From Burkholderiales bacterium (GTDB lineage: Bacteria > Pseudomonadota > Gammaproteobacteria > Burkholderiales > Nitrosomonadaceae): a stretch of 64,000 nt of DNA. Below the pieces are notes generated by a model that did no database searches, had not been told where the DNA came from, and saw only the letters and a list, made by a program, of their open reading frames with translations. The position numbers and the translations under genes are program-made. This document shows, in pieces, positions 1 through 8,449 of this stretch. Each line of letters opens with the position of its first letter. Position 1 is the first letter of the stretch. Location: assembly GCA_024235795.1 (NCBI GenBank), contig JACKLR010000002.1:620001-684000 (forward strand), given 5' to 3'.

Positions 1-450
1 AGGTGCTAGCGCTGCTGTGGATATTCTTAAGCTTGTAGGATCTGCAGCGAGAATATTTCCTGTGGCATCTGTGGCATACCCGGTCAAATTCAAATTATTG
101 TTATTCACGATGAAACCGTTATCATCAATATGGAATTGACCGTTACGACTGTATGAGACTGCACCGTTGTCGCTCAAGCGGAAAAAACCATTGCCGTTAA
201 TTGCGATATCCAATGGATTGTTTGTTGTAGTAATGGTGCCTTGAGAGAATTGTTGTGCAACATTTGCAACTTTGGCACCTATGCCGGCATGGTCTCCGGT
301 TGCGCCAGATAATGAATTCGCGTAGATATCACTAAATTGCGCATGTGCTTGTTTAAAACCAACCGTATTTGCATTTGCAACATTATTCCCAATTACATCA
401 AGGCTTTGTGAAGCAACACTCAATCCGCTTAATCCATGTTGAAACCCCAT
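1..450 (-). CDS. flgE: Flagellar hook protein FlgE (N-terminal part)
   Basis: FlgE polymerises into the flagellar hook, the flexible joint between rod and filament. The first 150 codons are visible and the gene continues past the left edge. The protein opens with GFQHGLSGL and then GNNVANANTVGFK, the usual N-terminal rod/hook helix motif. A clear ribosome site, AAGGAG (complement of 457-462), sits 6 bases before the ATG at 450. It is the last visible gene of the leftward flgB-C-D-E run, 13 bases after flgD. Export is through the flagellar type III apparatus, so no signal peptide is expected or seen. Confidence 0.93.
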   Translation of the reverse strand, partial: MGFQHGLSGLSVASQSLDVIGNNVANANTVGFKQAHAQFSDIYANSLSGATGDHAGIGAKVANVAQQFSQGTITTTNNPLDIAINGNGFFRLSDNGAVSYSRNGQFHIDDNGFIVNNNNLNLTGYATDATGNILAADPTSLRISTAALAP

Positions 451-463
451 GATTGACTCCTTC

Positions 464-1129
464 TTAAAATATTTGTTTAATATCTGCCATCCCAACGAGG
501 CCAAGGTTGCCCATATCCAGTACCGCATCATGTTCGCCGGGGGATACGCTATTGACCTGACCCAGTGATAGCGCGCTGGCAGCGATCTCTCCATCGCCCT
601 GTTTGGCATTAATGGTAAAACTGTAATTGCCATTGGCAGCAAGACTGCCGCTATCAGTAACACCATCCCAAACAAATGTATTCACGCCGGATGTCTGTGA
701 ACCCAAATCTAGTGTGCGTACTGCGATACCTGCGCTGTCAAGAATGGTAATGCTTAATTTATCAACCGATTGGGGTAGTTCAAATCCACCGACGGCAGCA
801 TTTTCTTCAAGGGATAGTGCTGAACCGGGTACCAAGGCTTTATGACCAATCAAATTGGCCGCTTCCATTGTTCGGCTGTCTTCGATTCCAGACAATAACA
901 GTTGCAACGTATCATTGAGCTTGTCTATGCCGGTCACTGTACTGATTTGTGCAAGTTGACTGGTTACTTCTGCATTATCTAATGGGTTAAGCGGGTCCTG
1001 ATTTTGCATTTGTGTAACAAGTAGCTTTAGAAACCGGTCCTGAGGATTCTCAATACTGTTTTTTTCTGATTTGACAGCGCTATTTGCTGCCTGAAATATC
1101 TGTTTGCTCGTTTCCTGTACCGAATTCAT
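464..1129 (-). CDS. flgD: Flagellar hook assembly scaffold FlgD
   Basis: FlgD is the hook-capping protein: it sits at the tip of the growing hook and lets FlgE subunits assemble. The 221-residue length is normal. The N-terminal part carries the conserved QNQDPLNPLDNAEVTSQLAQ stretch (residues about 42-61), and the C-terminal half has the beta-rich FlgD Ig-like/tudor-like region (GVNTFVWDG, GNYSF). The ATG at 1129 follows AAGGAG. It lies 14 bases after flgC and 13 before flgE, so the three are very likely co-transcribed from the promoter upstream of flgB. Confidence 0.93.
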   Translation of the reverse strand: MNSVQETSKQIFQAANSAVKSEKNSIENPQDRFLKLLVTQMQNQDPLNPLDNAEVTSQLAQISTVTGIDKLNDTLQLLLSGIEDSRTMEAANLIGHKALVPGSALSLEENAAVGGFELPQSVDKLSITILDSAGIAVRTLDLGSQTSGVNTFVWDGVTDSGSLAANGNYSFTINAKQGDGEIAASALSLGQVNSVSPGEHDAVLDMGNLGLVGMADIKQIF

Positions 1130-1143
1130 GCCTATTCGTCTCC

Positions 1144-1548
1144 TTATTGACCGATGGTGAGCGTTTTTTGTAATAACGATTTGGTTGTGTTCATCATGTC
1201 CACATTGTTCTGATACGAGCGTGATGCTGACATCATGTTAACCATTTCATCGACGATATTGACATTCGGTTTGATAATATAGCCATCCTCGTCGGCAAGT
1301 GGATGATTGGGTTCAAAAACCTTTTTCATCGGGGATGAATCATGTACGACACCTGCAACTTTGACGCCGCTGGCGCCGTTTGCATCCGCCTTTAGCGTGC
1401 TAAATACCACTTGACGCCCACGGTAAGGCTCGCCGGAAGAATTTGTAACGCTATCGGCATTTGAAAGATTGCTGGCAACCACATTCAAACGATGGGATTG
1501 AGCAGTCATTGCCGAACTTGCAATATCAAATACTTTGAATAGTGACAT
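1144..1548 (-). CDS. flgC: Flagellar basal-body rod protein FlgC
   Basis: FlgC forms part of the proximal rod that crosses the periplasm. At 134 residues it is full length. It has the rod-family N-terminal motif (SAMTAQSHRLNVVASNLSNA) and the typical C-terminal helix (NIVDEMVNMMSASRSYQNNV) found in axial proteins. It begins 2 bases after flgB stops, which suggests translational coupling. The protein is exported by the flagellar type III machine without a cleaved signal. Confidence 0.95.
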   Translation of the reverse strand: MSLFKVFDIASSAMTAQSHRLNVVASNLSNADSVTNSSGEPYRGRQVVFSTLKADANGASGVKVAGVVHDSSPMKKVFEPNHPLADEDGYIIKPNVNIVDEMVNMMSASRSYQNNVDMMNTTKSLLQKTLTIGQ

Positions 1549-1550
1549 GG

Positions 1551-1955
1551 TTATCGCTCCTGTATCGCTGTCAGCAGGTTCCTGAATTGCCCGCTGATAA
1601 AGGTCAGGCTTGCATCATATTTAATTGAGTTGTTCGCAAAACGAGTGCGTTCTGCATCCATATCAACGGTATTTCCATCCGCACTGGGTTGCAATGGCAC
1701 ACGATAAAGAATATTGCTGCTAATACCGTTTACTTTGTTTTGGGTGATATGCATTGGTGAAGTCGTAGATAGTGTTGTTGCCGATGTTGTTGGCGAAAGT
1801 TTTTCCTTTAACACACTCGAAAAATCAATATCTTTAGCTTTAAAATTAGGTGTATCAGCATTGGCAACGTTACTAGCAAGCAATTCTTGCCTGGCGGCTC
1901 TTAGTCCTAAAGCCTGCTGATGGAAGTTCAGTGTTTTGTCTAGTTTGCTGAGCAT
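1551..1955 (-). CDS. flgB: Flagellar basal-body rod protein FlgB
   Basis: FlgB is a proximal rod component of the flagellar basal body. The 134-residue product has the N-terminal ELLASNVANADTPNFKAKDI motif shared by rod proteins and the C-terminal helical segment. It is the first gene of the leftward flgBCDE transcript. A sigma-54-type promoter lies 36-51 bases upstream of the start. flgA lies divergently on the other side of that intergenic region, the arrangement usual in gamma- and betaproteobacteria. Confidence 0.94.
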   Translation of the reverse strand: MLSKLDKTLNFHQQALGLRAARQELLASNVANADTPNFKAKDIDFSSVLKEKLSPTTSATTLSTTSPMHITQNKVNGISSNILYRVPLQPSADGNTVDMDAERTRFANNSIKYDASLTFISGQFRNLLTAIQER

Positions 1956-1990
1956 ATGAATTCCTGAATAGTCGTTTTAATTCATTTAAA

Positions 1991-2006
1991 GCATTTTCTG
2001 TGCCAA
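1991..2006 (-). promoter_or_regulatory. Candidate sigma-54 promoter of the flgB operon
   Basis: Read on the minus strand, the sequence is TTGGCACAGAAAATGC. It carries the sigma-54 -24 element TGGCAC and a -12 element ATGC, with 12 bases from the GG to the GC, the required spacing. It lies about 36 bases before the flgB start. A sigma-54 activator pair (FleS/FleR) is encoded at 18,789-21,347, and FleR-type regulators are known to drive middle flagellar genes. The match is by eye; no start site is known. Confidence 0.6.
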
Positions 2007-2161
2007 CAATATTAGTGCATCCAAGCTGCAAATGAATGGGTGAAAAGAACACAAAACTGCCTTCAACTCAAAATTCCGTGGTTGCAATTTTTCTTTAATA
2101 TATTGTCGAGGCGGCAAATATTGCCGGTAATGGCAAAATGCGGCAAAATTTTTAGGAAAAT

Positions 2162-2881
2162 ATGATGCGACATACTAGTTTGAGATTCTGTGTATTTTTG
2201 ATATGCGCAAAACTTTCTGTTCAGCTGTTTGCTGAAAATCATCATTTGTCATCACAATATCAGGAAATACCACTCATACAGAAAGCAGTTAAAGAGTTCG
2301 TTTACAGTCATACAATGAATCCTGCTGGCGAGATTGAAGTGGAGGTGGGGCAGATCGATAAACGCATTACGTTGCCAAAGTGCGTAAATCTTAAGCCATT
2401 TATGCCGCCTGGCAGTCGTTTGTGGGGAAAAACTTCTGTGGGCGTGCGTTGTGATGAGCACGTATCCTGGACTATCTATGTTCAAGCAGACGTCAAAATT
2501 ATGGCGAATGTACTGCATATTGCACGACCAGTGACCCGTGACCAGATAATCGATTACGGCGATGTGGCGCTTCAGATTGTTAATCTGACGCAAATGCCTG
2601 AGGGTGTTCTAACAGAGTATTCACAGGCTGTCGGCAAGATAGCGGTGTCGAATCTTACTTCGGGGCAGCCGTTGCGTGAAAATATGTTACGGGCGCCCTA
2701 TGTCATTTTGAGAGGACAAAATGTAAAATTATTGGTTAAGGGGCGTGGATTTAGCGTGAGTTCAGAAGGCCATGCATTGTCAGATGCGGCTGAGGGGCAA
2801 GTTGTCCAAGTGCGAAATCCATCTGGTCGCATTATAAGTGGTTTAGCGAGACCCGATTCTATAGTAGAGGTAAGTCCATAG
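2162..2881 (+). CDS. flgA: Flagellar P-ring assembly chaperone FlgA
   Basis: FlgA is a periplasmic chaperone needed to build the P ring around the flagellar rod. The 239-residue protein starts with a hydrophobic export signal (residues about 5-24, ending SVQLFA). A central region with two cysteines (PKCVNL, VRCDE) follows, and then a C-terminal SAF domain (RPVTRDQIIDYGDV to the end). AGGAAAA lies just before the ATG at 2162; the second ATG at 2165 is equally possible. It is divergent from flgB, the common placement. Confidence 0.92.
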   Translation: MMRHTSLRFCVFLICAKLSVQLFAENHHLSSQYQEIPLIQKAVKEFVYSHTMNPAGEIEVEVGQIDKRITLPKCVNLKPFMPPGSRLWGKTSVGVRCDEHVSWTIYVQADVKIMANVLHIARPVTRDQIIDYGDVALQIVNLTQMPEGVLTEYSQAVGKIAVSNLTSGQPLRENMLRAPYVILRGQNVKLLVKGRGFSVSSEGHALSDAAEGQVVQVRNPSGRIISGLARPDSIVEVSP

Positions 2882-3081
2882 CACAATCTAATGGTTACTG
2901 CTAATTACAGTGACAATGATTCCTCATCAACAAATAAATAGTGTTGGTTAAATGGATTGCAGTCATTGCTGTTGAATCAAGTTAGAATACCTCAGCTTAG
3001 TGCATAGTAAATTTAAAAAGTCTGTCAATGGCTATTCTTCATAATTGCATATCAACTGCTAGTTTTATAAGGTTATTTATA

Positions 3082-3495
3082 ATGAAGAACAAACAATTAT
3101 TACTGATATTGGTTTCTTTATTTGTCCTGGTAACAACTGAAAATGTTAAAGCTGGAGATTTAGCACCGGAAAAAATAGCGGGAGCGCGTACGATTTCAAC
3201 AGATACGGCAAAATTGCTTCTGGACAGGGGTTATCCTTTTGTCGATGTGCGCGGTCAATCTGATTTTGACAAAGGGCATTTGCCTGGCGCATATCATTTG
3301 TCAGTCAAGAGCGCTGATTTTACTGTAGAGAAACTGAGTAAAATTGCGGCCAAGGATGCGACAATAATTTTTTATTGTAATGGTGTTGCCTGTATGGGCA
3401 GTGCTATGGCCACTGAAAAGGCAATTCAATGGGGCTGGCGCAATATTTTTTACTATCGTGAAGGCTATAAAGGCTGGCTGGATGCCGGATACTAA
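3082..3495 (+). CDS. Periplasmic rhodanese-like sulfurtransferase domain protein
   Basis: This is a single rhodanese domain, a fold that carries sulfane sulfur on a loop cysteine. The ATG at 3082 is chosen because AAGG precedes it and the product then begins with a clean signal peptide (MKNKQLLLILVSLFVLV, cleavage near VKA-GD). An upstream in-frame ATG at 3028 would bury the signal. Conserved rhodanese features are FVDVRGQSDFDKGHLPGA and the loop YCNGVACMGS with its candidate active-site cysteine, then REGYKGWLDAGY. It stands alone between flgA and ndk. The physiological substrate cannot be told; the signal implies a role outside the cytoplasm. Confidence 0.85.
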   Translation: MKNKQLLLILVSLFVLVTTENVKAGDLAPEKIAGARTISTDTAKLLLDRGYPFVDVRGQSDFDKGHLPGAYHLSVKSADFTVEKLSKIAAKDATIIFYCNGVACMGSAMATEKAIQWGWRNIFYYREGYKGWLDAGY

Positions 3496-3642
3496 GTATT
3501 TTTCAATTTGCGTCAAGCATTTGGATTAATACGCCTTAGCTTGTGTTAACCGCATATTCAAGTTGTGTGGGTTTTTCCAGATTTCATAGCTTTTTTTTGG
3601 TAGAATAAGCATTTAATTAACTAATATTATTGGAGTTATTTG

Positions 3643-4068
3643 ATGGCAATTGAAAGAACATTTTCCATTATCAAACCAGATGCAGTTGCGAAAAACGTGA
3701 TTGGTCAGATTTATTCGCGTTTTGAATCAAATGGATTAAAAATAATTGCCGCACGTATGACTCAGCTGTCCAGGGCTGAAGCTGAACAATTTTATGCCGT
3801 ACACCGTGAGCGTCCTTTTTTTAATGACTTGGTTGAATTTATGATTTCCGGACCAGTTATGGTACAAGTGCTTGAGGGAGAAGATGCTATCAGAAAAAAT
3901 CGTGAATTAATGGGCGCAACCGATCCGCAAAAAGCAGAGAAAGGCACTATTCGGGCAGATTTTGCTGATAGCATTGATGCCAATGCTGTCCATGGTTCAG
4001 ATGCGCCGGAGACGGCTGCCATCGAAATCGCCTGTTTTTTTCCTACATTGGAAATGTATTCTCGTTAA
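3643..4068 (+). CDS. ndk: Nucleoside diphosphate kinase
   Basis: Ndk transfers the gamma phosphate between nucleoside di- and triphosphates through a phosphohistidine and so balances (d)NTP pools. The protein is 141 residues, the family norm. It opens AIERTFSIIKPDAV and contains the catalytic histidine in NAVHGSDA (about residue 117), plus the nucleotide-binding segments RERPFF and GATDPQKAEKGTIR. The ATG at 3643 follows TTGGAG at 3630-3635. It begins a rightward run of housekeeping genes: ndk, rlmN, pilW, rodZ, ispG, hisS, yfgM, bamB. Confidence 0.97.
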   Translation: MAIERTFSIIKPDAVAKNVIGQIYSRFESNGLKIIAARMTQLSRAEAEQFYAVHRERPFFNDLVEFMISGPVMVQVLEGEDAIRKNRELMGATDPQKAEKGTIRADFADSIDANAVHGSDAPETAAIEIACFFPTLEMYSR

Positions 4069-4113
4069 TTTCGAACATTCCTGTTCCCTAATCCTTTACG
4101 CACAAAATACTCT

Positions 4114-5253
4114 GTGACTGTTAATTTACTTGATTATGATAGAGAAGGGCTAACGCATTTCTTAACTGAAATAGGTGAAAAACCTTTTCGTGCCAGGCAA
4201 ATCCTGAAATGGATTCATCAGTTTGGCAAATCAGATTTTACGCAAATGAGTGATCTGGCGAAAGGGCTGAGAGAAAAACTGTCAAAGCTCGCTATTATCG
4301 CTGTGCCTCAAGTAATACAAGATCATTTAGCTGCTGATGGTACACGCAAATGGCTGTTGTCAGTTGGCGCAGGTAATGGCATCGAAAGCGTTTTTATTCC
4401 CGAGATAAATCGTGGCACTCTGTGTGTTTCCAGTCAGGTTGGGTGTGCTTTGGCTTGTGCTTTTTGTTCTACGGGGAAGCAGGGATTTAATCGTAATTTG
4501 GCTGTTGCTGAAATTATAGGGCAGCTTTGGCTGGCCAATAAATCTCTCAGGGAAAGCGCAGACAGTCAATTATCGCCACAAACAAGTCATAATCATTCAT
4601 TTACGTTACAAACTACCCAATCGCCTCGTGCAGTTAGCAATGTTGTAATGATGGGCATGGGTGAACCGCTTGCTAATTTTGAAAATGTTGTAACTGCACT
4701 GGATTTAATGCTGGATGATTGTGCCTATGGACTATCCCGTCGGCGCGTGACAGTCAGCACTTCAGGATTGGTTCCTGCGATGGACCGGTTGCGTGAACGC
4801 TGTCCGGTGGCCTTGGCAGTATCGTTACATGCGCCTAATGATGCCTTACGTGATTACTTGGTGCCCATTAACAAAAAATATCCGATAAAAGAACTGCTGG
4901 CAGCTTGTCAGCGTTATCTGCAAGCAGCGCCGCGGGATTTTATTACATTTGAATACGTAATGCTGGACGGTGTTAATGATAGCGTATCTCATGCGAATCA
5001 ATTGGTAAAACTAGTCAAGGATGTGCCTTGCAAGTTTAATTTAATTCCATTTAATGCTTTTTCAAATTCCGGATTTAAACGATCTTCACGTGAATCGATT
5101 CATGTTTTTCGTGATATTCTGATACAAGCCGGACTGGTCACCACAGTACGCAAGACACGTGGGGATGATATTGCCGCAGCCTGCGGCCAGCTGGCTGGTC
5201 AGGTACATGATAAAACACGTCGAGTAGCCAAGCTGAACATGGAGGCAAGTTGA
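4114..5253 (+). CDS. rlmN: Dual-specificity 23S rRNA A2503 / tRNA A37 C2-methyltransferase RlmN
   Basis: RlmN is a radical-SAM enzyme that methylates C2 of A2503 in 23S rRNA and of A37 in several tRNAs. The 379-residue product has the CxxxCxxC iron-sulfur motif in GCALACAFCSTGKQG (residues about 110-124), the GMGEPLANFENV motif, and the late region VRKTRGDDIAAACGQL with the second catalytic cysteine. The start is GTG at 4114. A somewhat long low-complexity stretch (residues about 150-172) precedes VVMMGMGEP and probably forms a loop. Its TGA overlaps the pilW ATG. Confidence 0.96.
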   Translation: MTVNLLDYDREGLTHFLTEIGEKPFRARQILKWIHQFGKSDFTQMSDLAKGLREKLSKLAIIAVPQVIQDHLAADGTRKWLLSVGAGNGIESVFIPEINRGTLCVSSQVGCALACAFCSTGKQGFNRNLAVAEIIGQLWLANKSLRESADSQLSPQTSHNHSFTLQTTQSPRAVSNVVMMGMGEPLANFENVVTALDLMLDDCAYGLSRRRVTVSTSGLVPAMDRLRERCPVALAVSLHAPNDALRDYLVPINKKYPIKELLAACQRYLQAAPRDFITFEYVMLDGVNDSVSHANQLVKLVKDVPCKFNLIPFNAFSNSGFKRSSRESIHVFRDILIQAGLVTTVRKTRGDDIAAACGQLAGQVHDKTRRVAKLNMEAS

Positions 5254-6065
5254 TGCGACATCAGCCAATAAATAGCATAACAATTGAGAATATAAGGTTA
5301 GTAGGGTTTATATTTTTACTGGGCGCTTTTTTAGGTGGATGCGTACATGAACCCATTGAAGGCCGCTTGACGCCAGAACAGGCTGCTGCACGGGCTGATA
5401 AAAGCGCTAGTATACACACTGAATTGGCTGGTGAATACTACCATCGTGGACAATATAGGGTGGCGCTTGAAGAAGTTAACGAGGCGCTGAAATCCAGCGC
5501 CAACTATGCGCCCGCTTTTAGCATGCTTGGATTGATTTATATGGCGCTGAATGAAGATGATAAGGCGCATTCATATTTTGATCGGGCATTAAGAAGTGAA
5601 CCGGGAAATTCTGAAATTCGCAACAATTACGGTTGGTTTCTCTGTGAACGCTACCCAGATCAAATGGATAGAGCGGTTGATCATTTTATGGCAGCATTGA
5701 AAGATCCGCTCTATGAAACAAGGCATGTTGCTTATGCTAATGCGGGTCTTTGCGAACTTAAACGTAATAATTTTTCTAAAGCCGCTTTGTATTTTCGAGA
5801 ATCACTGTCGCTTCAACCAGTCTATAGGCCTGCATTGGTCGGGCTGATTGAGATGGATTTCAAGGAAGGAAAGATAGCAGCTGCCCGGTCGAAATTGGCT
5901 CAATTCATGCAAGCTTATCAACCTACAGCAAGAAGTTTATGGTTGGGTATCCAAATAGAACAGGCTTCAGGCAATGCTCGCGCGGCGGATAGTTATCGTT
6001 TTCAGTTACAAAAGAATTATCCTAATTCTAGAGAAACTAAGGCTATAAGAGAGGGTGGATTCTAA
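5253..6065 (+). CDS. pilW: Type IV pilus biogenesis/stability lipoprotein PilW (PilF), TPR
   Basis: PilW/PilF is an outer-membrane lipoprotein that helps assemble the PilQ secretin for type IV pili. The ATG at 5253 overlaps the rlmN stop (TGATG) and follows GGAGG at 5241-5245. The first 30 residues are a lipoprotein signal with lipobox LGGC. The rest is a series of tetratricopeptide repeats (for example NYAPAFSMLGLIYMALNEDD and NSEIRNNYGWFLCE). The rlmN-pilW-rodZ-ispG-hisS order is widespread in beta- and gammaproteobacteria and supports the call. Confidence 0.9.
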   Translation: MRHQPINSITIENIRLVGFIFLLGAFLGGCVHEPIEGRLTPEQAAARADKSASIHTELAGEYYHRGQYRVALEEVNEALKSSANYAPAFSMLGLIYMALNEDDKAHSYFDRALRSEPGNSEIRNNYGWFLCERYPDQMDRAVDHFMAALKDPLYETRHVAYANAGLCELKRNNFSKAALYFRESLSLQPVYRPALVGLIEMDFKEGKIAAARSKLAQFMQAYQPTARSLWLGIQIEQASGNARAADSYRFQLQKNYPNSRETKAIREGGF

Positions 6066-6066
6066 A

Positions 6067-7149
6067 ATGAACGATCGTATCGAGGACAGTGAAGGCAATA
6101 AAAATCAAAGTGAGCATCAGACCGATGTATTAATGCAAAGCTCCGACCAAGAAGACACTAGGATTAAAAGCGAATCTGAGGTAACAAGGTTTGGCCAGGA
6201 ATCCGTCCAGGAACGGCATGAAAGTGAAAACGATAATAATGCCGCCCAAAAAATTACTGTGGAGCCGGGCCCTGAAATTAGTCATTTTTTAAAAACTGAA
6301 GATCACTCCAGTGCATATGGTAATGATGTGATTGATTCAGCTAGCGTTGTCCATGGTGTCGGCCACATGCTGCGCAATGCGCGAATGGATAGAAATATAA
6401 GCGTTGAAGATGTGTCACGGCAATTGCGAATTTCTGTACAGCAAGTTGAAGCAATTGAAAAAGAAAACTTTGAGGAATTGCCAGGGCGGACTTTTGTTCG
6501 TGGATTTGTGCGAAATTACGCCAACCTGTTGCAATTGGATTCCGCTGCGATTGTGCAATTGTTGCCGGGACCGACAACATCCGTACCACATATTGAACAT
6601 ACGCCTTTCAAAATTCAAGAGATGAAAGTTTCATCCCGAGATGGCAGGAGAATGAATAGTACTTTATTTATTCTTGCTATTCTACTGTTTCTGGTATTGG
6701 TCGGTTACTTTCTTTATCCGAAGATACTGTCTTGGCAGCAGACTGAACAGAGCACTGATCTTGCGATTCAATCAGAAGATGGCCAAACCTCTGTGGAACT
6801 GCAACTACCTTTATCGTCGCTCAAATTGTCAAATAAAACAAATGAAACTGATACATTTAGTCAAAATTCTTTGTCTACACTGGACTCTGTTTCTACAATG
6901 AATACTTTTGGAACGCTTACTTTGAATTTTTCTGCAGAAGCACATGTTAAAGTTACCGATGGTAATGATGATATTATTTTTGATCAGAACAACATCCGGG
7001 GAACCCAGCAGAGAGTCAGTGGTAAAAAACCCTTATCAATTGTAATCAGTGATGCATCGGCTGTTGAGGTCACTTATAATGACAGAAAGATTGAGATCAA
7101 ACCGTATACCAATGTGCAAAATGGCAGTGCTCAATTGATACTCGAATAA
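6067..7149 (+). CDS. rodZ: Cytoskeletal shape protein RodZ-like (HTH, TM, DUF4115)
   Basis: RodZ links the MreB cytoskeleton to the wall-elongation machinery. The ATG at 6067, after GAGGGTGG, gives 360 residues. A long acidic, glutamate-rich N-terminal extension (about 100 residues) precedes the HTH domain (LRNARMDRNISVEDVSRQLR through GRTFVRGFVRNYANLLQLD). One membrane helix follows near residue 200 (TLFILAILLFLVLVGYFLY), then the periplasmic DUF4115 beta domain (TLTLNFSAEAHVKVTD). The acidic extension is longer than in E. coli RodZ. Confidence 0.88.
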   Translation: MNDRIEDSEGNKNQSEHQTDVLMQSSDQEDTRIKSESEVTRFGQESVQERHESENDNNAAQKITVEPGPEISHFLKTEDHSSAYGNDVIDSASVVHGVGHMLRNARMDRNISVEDVSRQLRISVQQVEAIEKENFEELPGRTFVRGFVRNYANLLQLDSAAIVQLLPGPTTSVPHIEHTPFKIQEMKVSSRDGRRMNSTLFILAILLFLVLVGYFLYPKILSWQQTEQSTDLAIQSEDGQTSVELQLPLSSLKLSNKTNETDTFSQNSLSTLDSVSTMNTFGTLTLNFSAEAHVKVTDGNDDIIFDQNNIRGTQQRVSGKKPLSIVISDASAVEVTYNDRKIEIKPYTNVQNGSAQLILE

Positions 7150-7207
7150 TTGACTGTTCCGAAATTATCCTCCTTGTTTTTTTCTTGAATTATGAAAATT
7201 AAAAAGT

Positions 7208-8449
7208 ATGATGTCCCAAAGTAACTTAATATTGCGTCGTCGCTCTGGCGTCGGCGTAGATGTTGGAGCAGTTAAAATCGGTGGTGGTGCTCCAATTGTC
7301 GTGCAATCCATGACCAACACCGATACAGCAAATGAAGTGGCTACTGCTGAACAGGTTTTCCAGTTAGCTCGGGCAGGCTCCGAACTAGTCCGTATTACGG
7401 TGAACTCGGTTGATGCAGCAAAAGCAGTGCCCGGTATTCGCCAGCGCCTGGACGATATGGGATGTCACGTGCCATTGGTCGGTGATTTTCATTTTAATGG
7501 TCATAAGCTACTTACTGGTAATCCTGAATGTGCACAATCTCTAGCCAAATTTCGAATTAACCCTGGAAATGTTGGCAAAGGAAAAAAACGCGACGAACAA
7601 TTTGCAACCTTGATTGAGATAGCTTGCCGATACGACAAGCCCATCCGTATCGGTGTTAACTGGGGTAGTTTAGATCAAGAGATGCTGACACGCATAATGG
7701 ATGAAAATGCAAAATCTGGTGATCCGCAGGATGCGACTTATGTGATGCGTGAGGCATTGATTACATCTGCATTGGAAAGTGCAGCAAAAGCTGAGGAACT
7801 GGGGCTGTCACGTAACAAAATTGTGCTTTCATGTAAGGTGAGCGGTGTGCAGGATTTAATCATGGTTTACCGTGAACTGGCTGCGCGCTGTGATTATGCA
7901 TTACATTTGGGATTAACAGAAGCAGGAATGGGCTCAAAAGGAATTGTCGCTTCGACGGCTGCTTTGGCAGTGCTTCTGCAAGAAGGTATTGGAGATACAA
8001 TACGAATTTCATTAACGCCAGAGCCAGGTGGGTCGCGTTCCCGAGAAGTTATAGTAGCGCAAGAGATACTACAAACCATGGGCTTACGCGCATTTGTACC
8101 GCTGGTTGCTGCGTGTCCTGGTTGTGGACGGACTACCAGCACGTATTTTCAAGAATTGGCTGAAAGTATACAGGGGTATGTTCGCGATGAAATGGTTGTA
8201 TGGCGTGATCAATACGAAGGCGTCGAGAATATGACCCTGGCTGTAATGGGTTGTGTTGTGAATGGCCCAGGAGAAAGCAAGCATGCCAATATTGGCATCA
8301 GCTTGCCGGGTTCTGGTGAAAGCCCTGTCGCGCCGGTTTATGTGGACGGCGAGAAAACAGTTACACTAAAAGGCGATAATATTTCTGCTGAATTTCGACA
8401 AATTGTCGAAGACTATGTTCGAGAGAAATATCCGAGAAAAGCAGGATAA
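7208..8449 (+). CDS. ispG: 4-hydroxy-3-methylbut-2-en-1-yl diphosphate synthase IspG
   Basis: IspG (GcpE) performs the [4Fe-4S]-dependent reductive ring opening of MEcPP to HMBPP in the non-mevalonate isoprenoid pathway. At 413 residues it is full length. The N-terminal TIM barrel shows VQSMTNTDTA and INPGNVGK. The cluster ligands lie in ACPGCGRTT and MGCVVNGPGESKHANIG. Two ATGs (7208 and 7211) lie in tandem and either could start. The stop overlaps the hisS ATG by one base. Confidence 0.97.
   Translation: MMSQSNLILRRRSGVGVDVGAVKIGGGAPIVVQSMTNTDTANEVATAEQVFQLARAGSELVRITVNSVDAAKAVPGIRQRLDDMGCHVPLVGDFHFNGHKLLTGNPECAQSLAKFRINPGNVGKGKKRDEQFATLIEIACRYDKPIRIGVNWGSLDQEMLTRIMDENAKSGDPQDATYVMREALITSALESAAKAEELGLSRNKIVLSCKVSGVQDLIMVYRELAARCDYALHLGLTEAGMGSKGIVASTAALAVLLQEGIGDTIRISLTPEPGGSRSREVIVAQEILQTMGLRAFVPLVAACPGCGRTTSTYFQELAESIQGYVRDEMVVWRDQYEGVENMTLAVMGCVVNGPGESKHANIGISLPGSGESPVAPVYVDGEKTVTLKGDNISAEFRQIVEDYVREKYPRKAG

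Noticed and set aside
2109..2150. Repeated GGCAAA units before flgA as a second sigma-54 promoter
   Set aside because: The GG to GC spacing is 10, not 12, so it does not fit; may be coincidental near-palindromes.
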